DNA from: Auanema rhodensis
Lineage: Eukaryota; Nematoda; Chromadorea; Rhabditida; Rhabditidae
DNA length: 64,000 nt
Assembly (NCBI GenBank): GCA_964057225.1
Contig: OZ059896.1
Location: 12,632,501-12,696,500, forward strand
Direction: 5' to 3'
The notes under the pieces are model-generated. The model made no database searches and was not told the origin of the DNA. It was given only the letters and a program-made list of their open reading frames with translations. Positions 1-8,589 of this stretch are shown one piece after another. Positions within the stretch are counted from its first letter, which is position 1, and each line of letters begins with the position of its first letter. The position numbers were made by a program, and so were the translations under genes.

Positions 1-2
1 AC

Positions 3-3000
3 ACAGTAACAAGAGCGAACATCCTGATTTTGGAACTAGAAACCAAAACAGCTAAAAAACAACCCCTCCCCGATTCCGAAGACGACCAAGAGTCGGATCG
101 GAATAAAAGACCAACGCGAACTAGCTTTGGTCTCTCCGTTAAAACACCTCAACTTTCGATTCCCACATTTAACGGAGACTCCTTAACATTTCCACTCTTT
201 TGGAACCAATTCAAAACCCTCATTCACAATGAACCTAGCCTAAATATACAACAGAAAAACATTTTTTTGGCAGAAGCCCTACAAGGACCTGCCAGGGTTC
301 ATCTCGAGAATAAGCCTTTAAACGGCGAATTTTATCACCAAATAATCGAAACCTTACAAAACACATATCAACCGATATTAGCGGTTGACTTTCGCATATA
401 CCGTAATATCAGGAGATTACCTGTCGCAAAATCCGACCCCACCTCTTTGAGATCCCGAGTTAATGAGATTCGAGCTTTGCTCGACCAACTCGACAGAGCA
501 AGATCTCAATATATATACAATACTGAAGACCCAGCTTGGGTCACAGAGATATCTGAGAAATTTCCTGAAGAAATTATAGATATGCGCTGTTGGCGATCGC
601 CCGGCGAAAATACTATAAGTCAAATTCTGAAGGACATAGAGGGTATAGCATACTCAAAGGAAACCTCGGCTTATTTAAGACGAGAACGATCCGAACCTCA
701 GTATCGAGACCAAACTCAGCCCTTTTTCTCAAAACCCATCAAATCCTCAGAAAAATCAGAACGACCCTGCGTTTTTTGCGATAAGCAGGGTCATCGCCCT
801 ACAAAATGCCCCACGATAACCACCCCCCAAGAACGAAGAGAGATTATAAAGAGAAAAAATAGGTGTTGGATTTGCTTTAGTCCAACACACTCAAGCAGTA
901 AGTGCAAATTCGAAAGTTGCCGAAACTGCAAAAAAGAGCATAATTATACTTTATGCCTACCTAAGCCAACCATCAAAATTACTAAACCGTCCATGAATTG
1001 CACCACTATATCTAAATCTTTCCATCCTTCTCCCGCTTACCTCATGACTTCTCAAATCTCTCTCTTAAATCCTTTAACAAACACTTATCATACTAAAACC
1101 ATATTTCTTGACCCCGGAGCAACTCAAAGCTTCATCCATCAAAAGACAGCTGAGACATGCAACTTGAATACCTTAGCAACACAAAACATTACAGCAACCG
1201 GATTTTCGGGCAATAAAGAAACTTTTGAAACAAAAACAGTCGAAGCTATTTTGCAAACCCCATATGGAAAAATAATTAAACTAATTTTGCTGACATCCCC
1301 AAAACCACTCACCGGAAACCTAAAATGCTGTTCTCTACAAATCCGGGATAGAGAATTTCTTGAAAAAACCAAAATTTCCGTCACCAATCAATTCATTAAT
1401 GGGGAAACATTCTCACCCGACATTTTGTTAGGTATGGATTGGTATGATTCAGTAATAACTGAAGAGCCATCCATTTCATTACCATCGGGTCTAAAAATTA
1501 AACACACCCACTTTGGTCCCTGTATTTATGGAAAAACAAATAATACCCATGAATCCATAGCCGTCCATTCCTTAATCATAAACCCTCAAATACCGGAGGA
1601 AGTTATGATTAAACAATTATTCGAAATAGATAGTTTGGGCATTGCTCCACATGAAGGAGCTTTGAACAAATCAGAACTATTCTATAACGAATATTCTACT
1701 TTACTTACGTTTGATAACGGCTACATAACCGCCCCTCTCCCACTAAAGAAAAACGCCATAAATATTCAATCTAACCGTAATCTTGCTTTGGCAACACTTA
1801 ATCGTCTTCAAATATCCTTACAAAAAGACCCCAATCAACAAAAATACTATCAAGAAACGTTCTCACAATATTTAAAAGAAAACGTAATAGAGTTAGTCCC
1901 GGCAGATGTTGAGGCGACCAGAACTTATTATATGCCACATCGCGGTGTGTGGAAACCCCAAAAAACCAAGCCTCTTCGCATAGTCTTTAACGCATCTGCT
2001 AAACAAAAAGGACAACTCTCTCTAAATGACATAACCTCAACAGGTGAGAGCTTCACCAACAAAATTCTCGATATCTTGATAGGTATTCGTACCAAATCGT
2101 ATTTTCTGATGTGTGATATTGAAGGTGCTTTCACACAAATACGCATAGCTAATGATTGTAAAGATCTCTGTCGCTTTCTTTGGTTGAAAGATGTCAATAA
2201 GCCGCCTACACCAAACAATATAATAGAATTTCGATTTAATAGGTTAGCTTTTGGCATTACGGCAAGCCCCGCTGTACTAAACATGTCGTTACACGCGTAT
2301 TTGAATAGCCACACCTCACCATTTGTAGAAAAAACCCTAAGATATCTTTATGTAGATAATATTTTTTATACAACCAATGATCAAAAAGAACTAACCGATT
2401 TATATAAAGATTCAAAGAAAATATTCTCTCAAATTTCGATGAATGTTAGAGAATACTTTAGTAACTCATCCCATTTTAACAACGAAATTCCGGCGATAGA
2501 TCACCACCCAGATAAAAATCCCAAAATACTAGGTGTACTATATAACGCCAGTAAAGATTCGTTTGTATTAACAGGACAAATGCGTATGCAACAGTCCTTT
2601 ACTAAACGAGATATGCTGAGTAGTTTACACAGCATATATGACCCCATAGGACTAGCGGCACCGCTCCTACTTCCATATAAAATTATTTTAAGACAAGTAA
2701 TGAACAGCAATGTCGATTGGAAGGAGCAAGTCCCCGAGGATCTCGTTGCCGATTGGAACAAAGCCAGCACAAAGATAGGGCCGTTCAACATTGAAGTTCC
2801 GCGGGAATTATCTAGCAAAAGAGACAAGAAAGAACTGTGGGTTTTCGTAGACGCAAGCACAAAAGCTATTGCAGCATGCGCCTATTTAACTACCAGCACA
2901 GAAAGAGCTCCAATCATAATGGGGAAAGTAAAATTAGCCCCCAAAAATAGGACTTTGACCATCCCGCGCTTAGAACTATCCGCAATTTTTATGGGAATGA

Positions 3001-6000
3001 AAATCGCGGAAACAGTATACAATAATTTGAACGAGCCGAATCTGGCAATTAACATTGCGTCAGATAGCCAAATAGCTCTATCTTGGCTTATAACGAAAAA
3101 AAGTGTCCCCGTTTTTATCAGTAATATGCGGCAAAACATTGAAGAAATAGGAAGAAGGTTGGAAGCTCAAAAAGCTTCACTACACTTCCACTATGTTGAT
3201 ACCGACCATAATCCAGCAGACATTGGAACTAGAGGGACAACAGACCAAAATCTGTTAAAGGAACGCTGGTTGTTTTCTCCACCATGGCTATCACAAATGG
3301 ACAACAGACCAATAAAGGAACTCACCACTCCAATAGACGAAGACGAACCCCCCATGCTCATTCTACCCGTATCTACTGATATTCAACCATACGAGTCAAT
3401 AATACAACCAGGAAGATTTAGTTCGTACTCCAAACTACAACGGACCACAGGTTTGGTATTTAAAGCCGCGCTAGTACTATTGCAGAAAATAAACAAAACT
3501 CCAACATCAACCATGCTACAACGAGCGCAAAAGGAAAAGCAGCAATCCCAAACCGCAGATCTCTTTCTCATACAAGAGGCCCAGAAAAAATTAAAACAAT
3601 CGGAAATAAAGCAATTTCGCACCACCAAGGATAACAACGGATTACGTATAATTCAAACACGTTTGCTAAACGCCAAATTGCCTGCATCCACAAAGTACCC
3701 CTTTTTACTACCCAAAAAATCTGATTTAGGTAAACTAATTTTGCTTTCCATACATAAAGAAAATGCACACATGGGAACTACACATATGATCAGCCTATTT
3801 CTTCAAAAATTCTTCATGGCAGGAACAAGGCAGGTATGCAAATCAATTATAAAAAAGTGCGTCCCGTGTCAAAAAATACTCAGTCGCCCATTCACCACAG
3901 ATTTTCTGGCACCTCTGCCAGAAGATCGAATTACAAAAGCTATGCCATTTAAGCATACGGGGCTAGACTGTATCGGACCCATTAAATATAGAAAAAGTGA
4001 ACAAATATATATAGTAATCTTTACATGTCTAACGGTTCGGGCAGTTCACCTCGAACCAATTAACGACATGACCTCTAATACATTCCTCAATGCATTTATA
4101 AGATTCGTAGCTCGCAGAGGATTGCCGGACGTTATCCGTTCGGACAATGGGAGCAATTTTGTTCACTCGGCTAAGATACTTAACATGTTAGAAACTTATG
4201 ATAGTGAACATAGAACAAGTTTCACAAAATTTTTACAAAAACACCACATTACATGGATTTTTAACACTCCCAGTGCCCCATGGACTGGAGGAGTATGGGA
4301 GCGACTGGTTGCGATAGTAAAAACTTCACTCTACAAATCATTGCAGCTTAAATTGGTCAACAAAGACCAACTAACGACGGCAATTATAAAGATCGAAGGA
4401 ATAATAAATTCCAGACCGATCACCTATACAAATTCAGATAATGTAGACGACCGACCCCTGACACCAGCAGATTTCTTGAATAACGGCAGCCCCGTTCTCG
4501 TACCAGGAGGTAACGTAGAACAATTGGGACAAGCCTTGGATGAACCAAACCCAATACAAACGAATAAAGAAGCATTTGAAAATCTGCAGAAAGTGGAAAT
4601 TATAGCGGAATCATTCTGGGATCGGTGGTCCAAGGAATATCTTCTATGTCTCCGTAATGCCCACGCATCCACAAAACAAACGCACAGAAGTTCTAACCAC
4701 CCAACGCTAAATGAGGTGGTCCTTGTGGAAGAAGATAACCTGAACAGATGCAACTGGCAAATGGCGCGCATTACTGCCCTACTACCGTCTTCGGATAACA
4801 TATTCAGATCCGCAAGAATTAAATTAGGAAACGGCAAAGAACTCACGAAACCAGTTGAAAAACTCTACCCACTCGAGCTCAAGGACAATTTCAACAAAGG
4901 AAGAGAATCACAAGAAATAACTGTCAATCATCTTTCACACACACCAACCAATCCGAACCGGCTAAGGAACATTTTTCGTTTTCTGATGCTAATACAAATA
5001 TTTTCAGTTGCTATGACCCAACCGATAATCAGGTGTTCAACATCACAAGTGGTATTTCCAGCACAACCAAACCACTCAACAATATGCATCGACTCCAGCT
5101 GCCATAATCTCTCTGCACACCAATCCGAAATAATCCCACTACCTATTTCAGTTTTACCAAAAACAGCATCCGTTTCACGCTTCAACTTGGAGTCAACTCA
5201 GAATCAAACATGCAAACTTCCTCACCCATGTGACTTCCCACCGCCATTCATCCTACATATCATAGGCAATCCTCACTGTAATCCAATCTTAGCTATTCTT
5301 ATAGTACTTACGCCATTAATTGGCTGCGCTCTTTTATTCATTAGCTGTGGTCTAATCTACAGAAGACTAAAAACATACCGCCGACAGAACGAGCCCACCA
5401 TTTCGTACATCCCTTCCCTCCTATTCACACTCTTTTTTCTCATATGCCAGGCGCAAGCTTGTGGATCCCCCAACGCTCATAAAAACATAGAAATCTTTTG
5501 CGACGATATACAAAACTGCACCAAAATAACCAACGAAGAAATTTCATTCAATCCCTTACAAAACTCTCTCTGCTCTTACATCAAATATCAAAACTCCACT
5601 ATAGGAAAACTAGAAATTCAATTAATTCAACATAAATTTTCATGCCAAAAAGTTTCGCAAGGATTCACTAGAATAACTAACCTAACCATTCACTCCTCTC
5701 ATAGATGCGCCGGTACAACTCATTGTCCCTGGGGCACCGGATGCGATGATATTCGACAGGATACATTTGTATCCGAACTATATTCTGCATACGAAAATCC
5801 TGGAAGAACCTACTGCACCAGAGCCGGAGGAGGACTATTCAACAGCTGTGGGCTTCCTATAGAAGGATGCATTTTATTTAGACCAACTTATCAACCAGAG
5901 AACAAAGAAGTATACGAAGAGATCAAATGCATACAATGGAAGCAAGAAGTGCAAGCAAAATTAACGATCATATACCTCAACAACACTCAAAAATACGACA

Positions 6001-6968
6001 TTTTGCTACAGCCCTACCGAAAATACGAGTTTCACGGAATATCATTACAGATTTCGTCAGTCACAGCAAAAGCAACAACGGAACTGTACAACAAAATTTT
6101 TTTAACATCTGAGACAAACAACTACATGATAACGGAGCAAATAAAACCAGCTGTTATATGCAGCAATGCAAGAATGGCGGCAGATAAGTTTAATGCATGC
6201 CACATAAGAAAGCCTTGCCCATGTTTGGGGGCCGCAGCACAGCTCTCTTGCAATTGCGATTCAGCGACGCAAAGAGAACTGAAAAAATATGAGCTTCCAA
6301 AAATTAATACGAATTATAGGATAACAAAAGAAGCAGGAACTATAACAGTTCTATCAAAAATGGAAGAATCAACGCTCACAATGCAAAACCCGCAATTTAG
6401 CATCGAAAGTCTATACACTAATAGACATCCTTGTTTTTCAGATTTTCAAATGATAACAGGATGTTATAAATGCAGAGAAGGAACAACGCTAAACATGACA
6501 TGTGAAACAAAGGACGAGTTAAATGCAATACTGAACTGCGATTCCTTTTCTACTATAATTCGATGCTCCGACAAAAATCCCGCCACAACGATAAAACTAT
6601 ACTTCAATGAACCCAAAGTACAAGAAAATTGTACTCTAACATGCGGAACAGCAACAAAGCAATTTATCCAGCTAAGTACCAGATTACACTACATAAGTGA
6701 CACTACAATTTCAGAAGAACTGATCAAACTACATAATGGAACATCTGGACTCTCTTGGAATCTCCCCAACTTGGAACCTCTAATAGAAGTGATCCAGAAT
6801 AATTGGAAATGGATCGTACCCGTCGTAGCTGCAGTCACAGCATGTTCATATATCTTATACACAGCCCTCTCCTTTCTCGCTCCTTTCCTTCTACCAGCTA
6901 TCCTCTCTTATTGCTGTTTGAAAAATTCAAATCGCAACCCTCGCCCGGCAATGTCGGCAAATGCCTGA
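3..6968 (+). CDS. BEL/Pao LTR retroelement gag-pol-env polyprotein, 5' partial
   Basis: One uninterrupted frame of at least 2312 residues, counted from a TTG at nt 30 (residue 1). No stop lies between that codon and nt 3, so the real ATG is probably left of the window. Domains in order: DUF1759-like Gag (about residues 40-150), three zinc knuckles (247-309), aspartic protease (from 361), reverse transcriptase (about 640-800), RNase H (941-1064), integrase zinc finger and catalytic core (1242-1424), DUF5641-like segment (about 1528-1617), then a cysteine-rich envelope-like part with membrane segments (about 1648-2312). This order is diagnostic of BEL/Pao; Ty3 and Ty1 elements lack the DUF1759 and DUF5641 blocks. 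It would replicate through RNA and integrate as cDNA. The frame has no stop or frameshift, which suggests a young copy. Odd points are DPGA at the protease active site and YVDN at the RT active site. No second LTR is in the window. Confidence 0.93.
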   Translation, partial: TVTRANILILELETKTAKKQPLPDSEDDQESDRNKRPTRTSFGLSVKTPQLSIPTFNGDSLTFPLFWNQFKTLIHNEPSLNIQQKNIFLAEALQGPARVHLENKPLNGEFYHQIIETLQNTYQPILAVDFRIYRNIRRLPVAKSDPTSLRSRVNEIRALLDQLDRARSQYIYNTEDPAWVTEISEKFPEEIIDMRCWRSPGENTISQILKDIEGIAYSKETSAYLRRERSEPQYRDQTQPFFSKPIKSSEKSERPCVFCDKQGHRPTKCPTITTPQERREIIKRKNRCWICFSPTHSSSKCKFESCRNCKKEHNYTLCLPKPTIKITKPSMNCTTISKSFHPSPAYLMTSQISLLNPLTNTYHTKTIFLDPGATQSFIHQKTAETCNLNTLATQNITATGFSGNKETFETKTVEAILQTPYGKIIKLILLTSPKPLTGNLKCCSLQIRDREFLEKTKISVTNQFINGETFSPDILLGMDWYDSVITEEPSISLPSGLKIKHTHFGPCIYGKTNNTHESIAVHSLIINPQIPEEVMIKQLFEIDSLGIAPHEGALNKSELFYNEYSTLLTFDNGYITAPLPLKKNAINIQSNRNLALATLNRLQISLQKDPNQQKYYQETFSQYLKENVIELVPADVEATRTYYMPHRGVWKPQKTKPLRIVFNASAKQKGQLSLNDITSTGESFTNKILDILIGIRTKSYFLMCDIEGAFTQIRIANDCKDLCRFLWLKDVNKPPTPNNIIEFRFNRLAFGITASPAVLNMSLHAYLNSHTSPFVEKTLRYLYVDNIFYTTNDQKELTDLYKDSKKIFSQISMNVREYFSNSSHFNNEIPAIDHHPDKNPKILGVLYNASKDSFVLTGQMRMQQSFTKRDMLSSLHSIYDPIGLAAPLLLPYKIILRQVMNSNVDWKEQVPEDLVADWNKASTKIGPFNIEVPRELSSKRDKKELWVFVDASTKAIAACAYLTTSTERAPIIMGKVKLAPKNRTLTIPRLELSAIFMGMKIAETVYNNLNEPNLAINIASDSQIALSWLITKKSVPVFISNMRQNIEEIGRRLEAQKASLHFHYVDTDHNPADIGTRGTTDQNLLKERWLFSPPWLSQMDNRPIKELTTPIDEDEPPMLILPVSTDIQPYESIIQPGRFSSYSKLQRTTGLVFKAALVLLQKINKTPTSTMLQRAQKEKQQSQTADLFLIQEAQKKLKQSEIKQFRTTKDNNGLRIIQTRLLNAKLPASTKYPFLLPKKSDLGKLILLSIHKENAHMGTTHMISLFLQKFFMAGTRQVCKSIIKKCVPCQKILSRPFTTDFLAPLPEDRITKAMPFKHTGLDCIGPIKYRKSEQIYIVIFTCLTVRAVHLEPINDMTSNTFLNAFIRFVARRGLPDVIRSDNGSNFVHSAKILNMLETYDSEHRTSFTKFLQKHHITWIFNTPSAPWTGGVWERLVAIVKTSLYKSLQLKLVNKDQLTTAIIKIEGIINSRPITYTNSDNVDDRPLTPADFLNNGSPVLVPGGNVEQLGQALDEPNPIQTNKEAFENLQKVEIIAESFWDRWSKEYLLCLRNAHASTKQTHRSSNHPTLNEVVLVEEDNLNRCNWQMARITALLPSSDNIFRSARIKLGNGKELTKPVEKLYPLELKDNFNKGRESQEITVNHLSHTPTNPNRLRNIFRFLMLIQIFSVAMTQPIIRCSTSQVVFPAQPNHSTICIDSSCHNLSAHQSEIIPLPISVLPKTASVSRFNLESTQNQTCKLPHPCDFPPPFILHIIGNPHCNPILAILIVLTPLIGCALLFISCGLIYRRLKTYRRQNEPTISYIPSLLFTLFFLICQAQACGSPNAHKNIEIFCDDIQNCTKITNEEISFNPLQNSLCSYIKYQNSTIGKLEIQLIQHKFSCQKVSQGFTRITNLTIHSSHRCAGTTHCPWGTGCDDIRQDTFVSELYSAYENPGRTYCTRAGGGLFNSCGLPIEGCILFRPTYQPENKEVYEEIKCIQWKQEVQAKLTIIYLNNTQKYDILLQPYRKYEFHGISLQISSVTAKATTELYNKIFLTSETNNYMITEQIKPAVICSNARMAADKFNACHIRKPCPCLGAAAQLSCNCDSATQRELKKYELPKINTNYRITKEAGTITVLSKMEESTLTMQNPQFSIESLYTNRHPCFSDFQMITGCYKCREGTTLNMTCETKDELNAILNCDSFSTIIRCSDKNPATTIKLYFNEPKVQENCTLTCGTATKQFIQLSTRLHYISDTTISEELIKLHNGTSGLSWNLPNLEPLIEVIQNNWKWIVPVVAAVTACSYILYTALSFLAPFLLPAILSYCCLKNSNRNPRPAMSANA
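150..480 (+). other. Gag region, DUF1759-like
   Basis: Residues about 40-150 of the polyprotein carry the pattern of the retrotransposon Gag-like DUF1759 family: an IPTFNGD motif, then a PLFWNQF block, a helix-rich stretch and a QGPARVHLE block. In BEL/Pao elements this part assembles the intracellular particle that packages element RNA. Family Gags normally have more sequence N-terminal to this block, in line with the start lying outside the window. Confidence 0.8.
768..958 (+). other. Gag nucleocapsid: three zinc knuckles
   Basis: Three Cys/His clusters lie in a row. The first is C247-X2-C250-X4-H255-X4-C260. The second is C279-X2-C282-X4-H287-X4-C292, a standard CCHC knuckle like the first. 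The third is C297-X2-C300-X3-H304-X4-C309, with one residue fewer before the histidine. The surroundings are rich in Lys and Arg. CCHC knuckles bind single-stranded nucleic acid and package genomic RNA in retroelements. All twelve zinc ligands are present. Confidence 0.88.
1095..1460 (+). other. Retroelement aspartic protease (DUF1758-like)
   Basis: A hydrophobic strand leads into D361-P-G-A (nt 1110-1121) followed by TQSFI, which matches the active-site loop of retropepsins. About 110 residues downstream, ILLGMDWYD (near nt 1425-1450) matches the second conserved strand of the DUF1758 family. The usual loop is D-S/T-G-A; proline at the second position is unusual. The domain should cleave the long fusion into mature products. 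Confidence 0.75.
1960..2440 (+). other. Reverse transcriptase core with YVDN active site
   Basis: The RT fingers motif KPLRIVFNAS lies near nt 1969-1998, the motif-A aspartate is D696 in MCDIEGAF (nt 2115-2117), and the catalytic box is Y774-V-D776-N777 (nt 2349-2360). Most LTR elements have Y-x-D-D; the last position here is Asn. I recall YVDN among Pao-type elements, so the change need not mean loss of function, but I cannot check this. The domain copies element RNA into cDNA. Confidence 0.88.
2835..3245 (+). other. RNase H domain, complete DEDD set
   Basis: Four acidic residues are in the expected order and context: D941 in VFVDAST (nt 2850), E982 in RLELSAI (nt 2973), D1012 in ASDSQIALSW (nt 3063) and D1064 in NPADIGTRG (nt 3219). 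This is the full RNase H catalytic set that removes the RNA strand of the RNA/DNA hybrid. The NPAD-GTRG block is typical of BEL/Pao and Ty3-like RNase H. Confidence 0.88.
3745..4330 (+). other. Integrase: HHCC zinc finger plus DDE core
   Basis: The zinc finger has H1242-X4-H1247 and C1277-X2-C1280 (nt 3753-3869). The catalytic core has D1313 in GLDCIGP (nt 3966), D1372 in RSDNGSNF (nt 4143) and E1424 in GGVWERLV (nt 4299), a spacing of D-X58-D-X51-E. Spacing of about 50 residues between the second D and E is longer than the 35 of retroviruses and fits BEL/Pao integrases. All catalytic and zinc-binding residues are present. The enzyme joins element cDNA to host DNA. Confidence 0.9.
4611..4885 (+). 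other. DUF5641-like C-terminal integrase region
   Basis: An FWDRWSKEYL motif opens this block. It continues through a basic linker, a VVLVEEDN strand, a WQMARI strand and a closing KPVEKLYPLEL segment. This is the pattern of the DUF5641 domain that follows integrase in BEL/Pao polyproteins. It resembles a chromodomain-sized or SH3-like module, and its function is not settled. It ends just before the envelope-like part, so it marks the pol/env border. Confidence 0.75.
4965..6968 (+). other. Envelope-like glycoprotein region, phlebovirus-G2-like
   Basis: This part follows pol in the same frame. A hydrophobic stretch (about residues 1648-1660) looks like a signal sequence. A strong membrane segment lies at about 1753-1777, and a second signal-like segment at about 1797-1810 is followed directly by C1811. 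Next comes a long cysteine-rich ectodomain with many N-x-S/T sites and a Gly/Cys-rich patch at about 1925-1948. It ends in a long hydrophobic anchor (about 2261-2297) and a short tail. A Cys directly after a signal-like segment, dense cysteines and a glycine-rich putative fusion-loop patch resemble the G2 glycoprotein of phleboviruses, which nematode BEL elements of the Tas/Cer type are known to have captured. Homology is judged by pattern only. The region is unbroken. There is no separate start requirement, so release from pol would need proteolysis, splicing or internal initiation. Confidence 0.65.
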
Positions 6969-7165
6969 CTATTAACAAAATATAATGATTTACAATATAA
7001 ACATAACTCTTCTGAAATACTAAACCATTATCTATTAACCGAATAATTGTATCATTAACCTATTGCGCAACATTCTCAAAAGATGTTGAACTTTTATCAC
7101 CTCTATAGTTTACATTAACGTGACCTTTCTATTCAAATATCAAATATCACCATTAAGCTAAATCA

Positions 7166-7173
7166 TATATAAA
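7166..7173 (+). promoter_or_regulatory. TATA box in putative LTR
   Basis: The sequence TATATAAA lies about 200 bp after the polyprotein stop and 57 bp before an AATAAA. It is a plausible RNA polymerase II core promoter element of the LTR. In a 3' LTR it could drive transcription rightward into the satellite array. Confidence 0.45.
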
Positions 7174-7229
7174 CCCAAGAAACCTTCACTTTCGAATCTA
7201 ACTTTTCTACCACTGTACCATCTTTATTT

Positions 7230-7235
7230 AATAAA
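7230..7235 (+). terminator. Polyadenylation signal AATAAA in putative LTR
   Basis: A canonical AATAAA hexamer lies downstream of the TATA box. It would end retroelement transcripts if this is the 3' LTR. AT-rich DNA produces this hexamer by chance, so confidence is moderate. Confidence 0.4.
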
Positions 7236-7376
7236 CCTTTTAAACCCAAATCTGCGAAGTTCAACCCTGATAATATTCTCTTCGAATATCAACCTTCGTT
7301 AATACTCCTAAACGGTATTAACTCCTGTATCACGTCGAACGAGTAATACTACAGCTATTCCCCTGGAATAACTCTT

Positions 7377-7445
7377 GGATTCATAGTCCAAATAGCACTC
7401 AAGACTCTGAATCCTGCGACCCGAGTTCAAATCTCAGTGGAACCT
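7377..7445 (+). pseudogene. Degenerate tRNA-Gln (anticodon CTG)
   Basis: The 3' two-thirds match a eukaryotic tRNA-Gln: an anticodon loop CTCTGAA with anticodon CTG, a T-loop GTTCAAATC that also works as a B box, and an acceptor strand ending TGGAACC. The 5' half is eroded. The D loop is about 5 nt and lacks the GG pair. By my pairing there is one mismatch in each of the acceptor (A3-A70), D (C-C), anticodon (A-C) and T (C-A) stems. A TTTT run starts at 7451, a usual RNA polymerase III terminator distance. I call it a pseudogene or tRNA-derived fragment rather than a working gene. It lies between the retroelement tail and the first satellite monomer. Confidence 0.7.
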
Positions 7446-7526
7446 TCAAGTTTTGCATTTTGTTTTCACCGATATATGTTTCACAGATTCACTTTAGTTT
7501 TTGTCTGGAACTTTGAGTCTTCGAAA
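7446..7526. other. Short unique spacer before the satellite
   Basis: About 80 bp with no match to the satellite monomer and no coding frame. It begins with T-rich runs after the tRNA-like sequence. Satellite similarity starts at about nt 7527 with a gaatatttacta motif. Confidence 0.6.
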
Positions 7527-8050
7527 ATGAATATTTACTATACTAGCAAGCAGAAGAAAACCTTATATTTGTTCATTATTTCTTTTCATTTCAAATTAAT
7601 TTATTTTTTCACTGTCAAATCGGCAAGCACCTGCTGCACATGCCCAAACGAGCCACGCTTAGAAAATGAGGCTGACATAACACGTTTTTCACTCCTACCC
7701 AGATTGATTGCTTTAGAGAAATTTCTGTCTTATCTCATTATATTCTCTACTTTGACTTTGATTTTTCTTTTTTTGAAATTTCATTAATGTATAATTCAAA
7801 ATATCATTTCTTGTGATCAGATTGTTAATCGTTATATCTGTAAACGTTTCTCTCGAAATAGCAAGTAGAGTGTTCAGTTGTACTCACTTAACAAAGAAAG
7901 TAGAAGAACATATATATTTAGAGCAAAAAAAGTGCGGAAAAGTCGTTATCTCGTTAACATCAGTTTCACTGCCCAAAACTCTGTTTATTGTCATTCTACT
8001 TGCTATTTCGAGAGAAACGTTTACAGATATATATGAATATTTACTACACT
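7527..8050 (+). repeat. Divergent edge monomer of the satellite
   Basis: This first monomer differs more from the rest than later ones do. Its T tract is replaced by tttcttttcatttcaaatt. About 28 bp is missing between cacatg and cccaaacg, removing the segment that elsewhere holds gcgagctattcgagtgacc; an ATG at both edges of the missing segment suggests a short-homology deletion. Its right-hand inverted repeat module is intact. Divergence at an array border is normal because end monomers take part less in homogenisation. Confidence 0.85.
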
Positions 8051-8589
8051 AGCAAGCAGAAGAAAACTTTATACTAGTTCATTGTTTTTTTTTAATTTTT
8101 TTCGGTATATTTATTTTTTCACTGTCAAATCGGCAAGCACCTGCTGCACATGTGCGAGCTATTCGAGTGACCAATGCCCGAACAAGCCACGCTTAGAAAA
8201 TGAGGCTGACATAACACGTTTTTCACTCCTACCCAGATTGATTGCTTTAGAGACATTTCTGTCTTATCTCATTATATTCTCTACTTTAACTTTGATTTTT
8301 CTAAAATTTCATTAATGTATAATTCAAAATATCATTTCTTGTGATCAGATTGTTAATCGTTATATCTGTAAACGTTTCTCTCGAAGTAGCAAGTAGAGTA
8401 TTCAGTTGTACCCATTTAACAAAGAAAGTAGAAGAACATATATATTTAGAGCAAAAAAAGTGCGGAAAAGTCGTTATCTCGTTAACATCAGTTTCACTGC
8501 CCAAAACTCTGTTTATTGTCATTCTACTTGCTATTTCAAGAGAAACGTTTGCAGATATATATGAATATTTACTACACTAGCAAGCAGAA

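Larger units (their letters stand above)
6969..7376. other. Non-coding tail of the retroelement, probable 3' LTR
   Basis: About 400 bp of AT-rich sequence follows the polyprotein stop and has no coding frame. It contains a TATA box and an AATAAA signal about 60 bp apart, the expected U3-R layout of an LTR. A TGTTG at nt 7084, preceded by a short purine run (aaaaga), is a possible LTR left end. The matching 5' LTR is outside the window, so neither boundary can be confirmed. Confidence 0.5.

Noticed and set aside
30..32. TTG at nt 30 as the true start of the polyprotein.
   Set aside because: Eukaryotic elements start at ATG, and the frame is open upstream to the window edge, so the gene is better treated as cut by the window.
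417..5185. Short minus-strand frames under the retroelement polyprotein.
   Set aside because: They are shadows of the long plus-strand frame, which explains the region fully.
7377..7445. A working tRNA-Gln gene.
   Set aside because: The D loop lacks the conserved GG, the A box is poor and each stem has a mismatch, so pseudogene or tRNA-derived fragment is safer.
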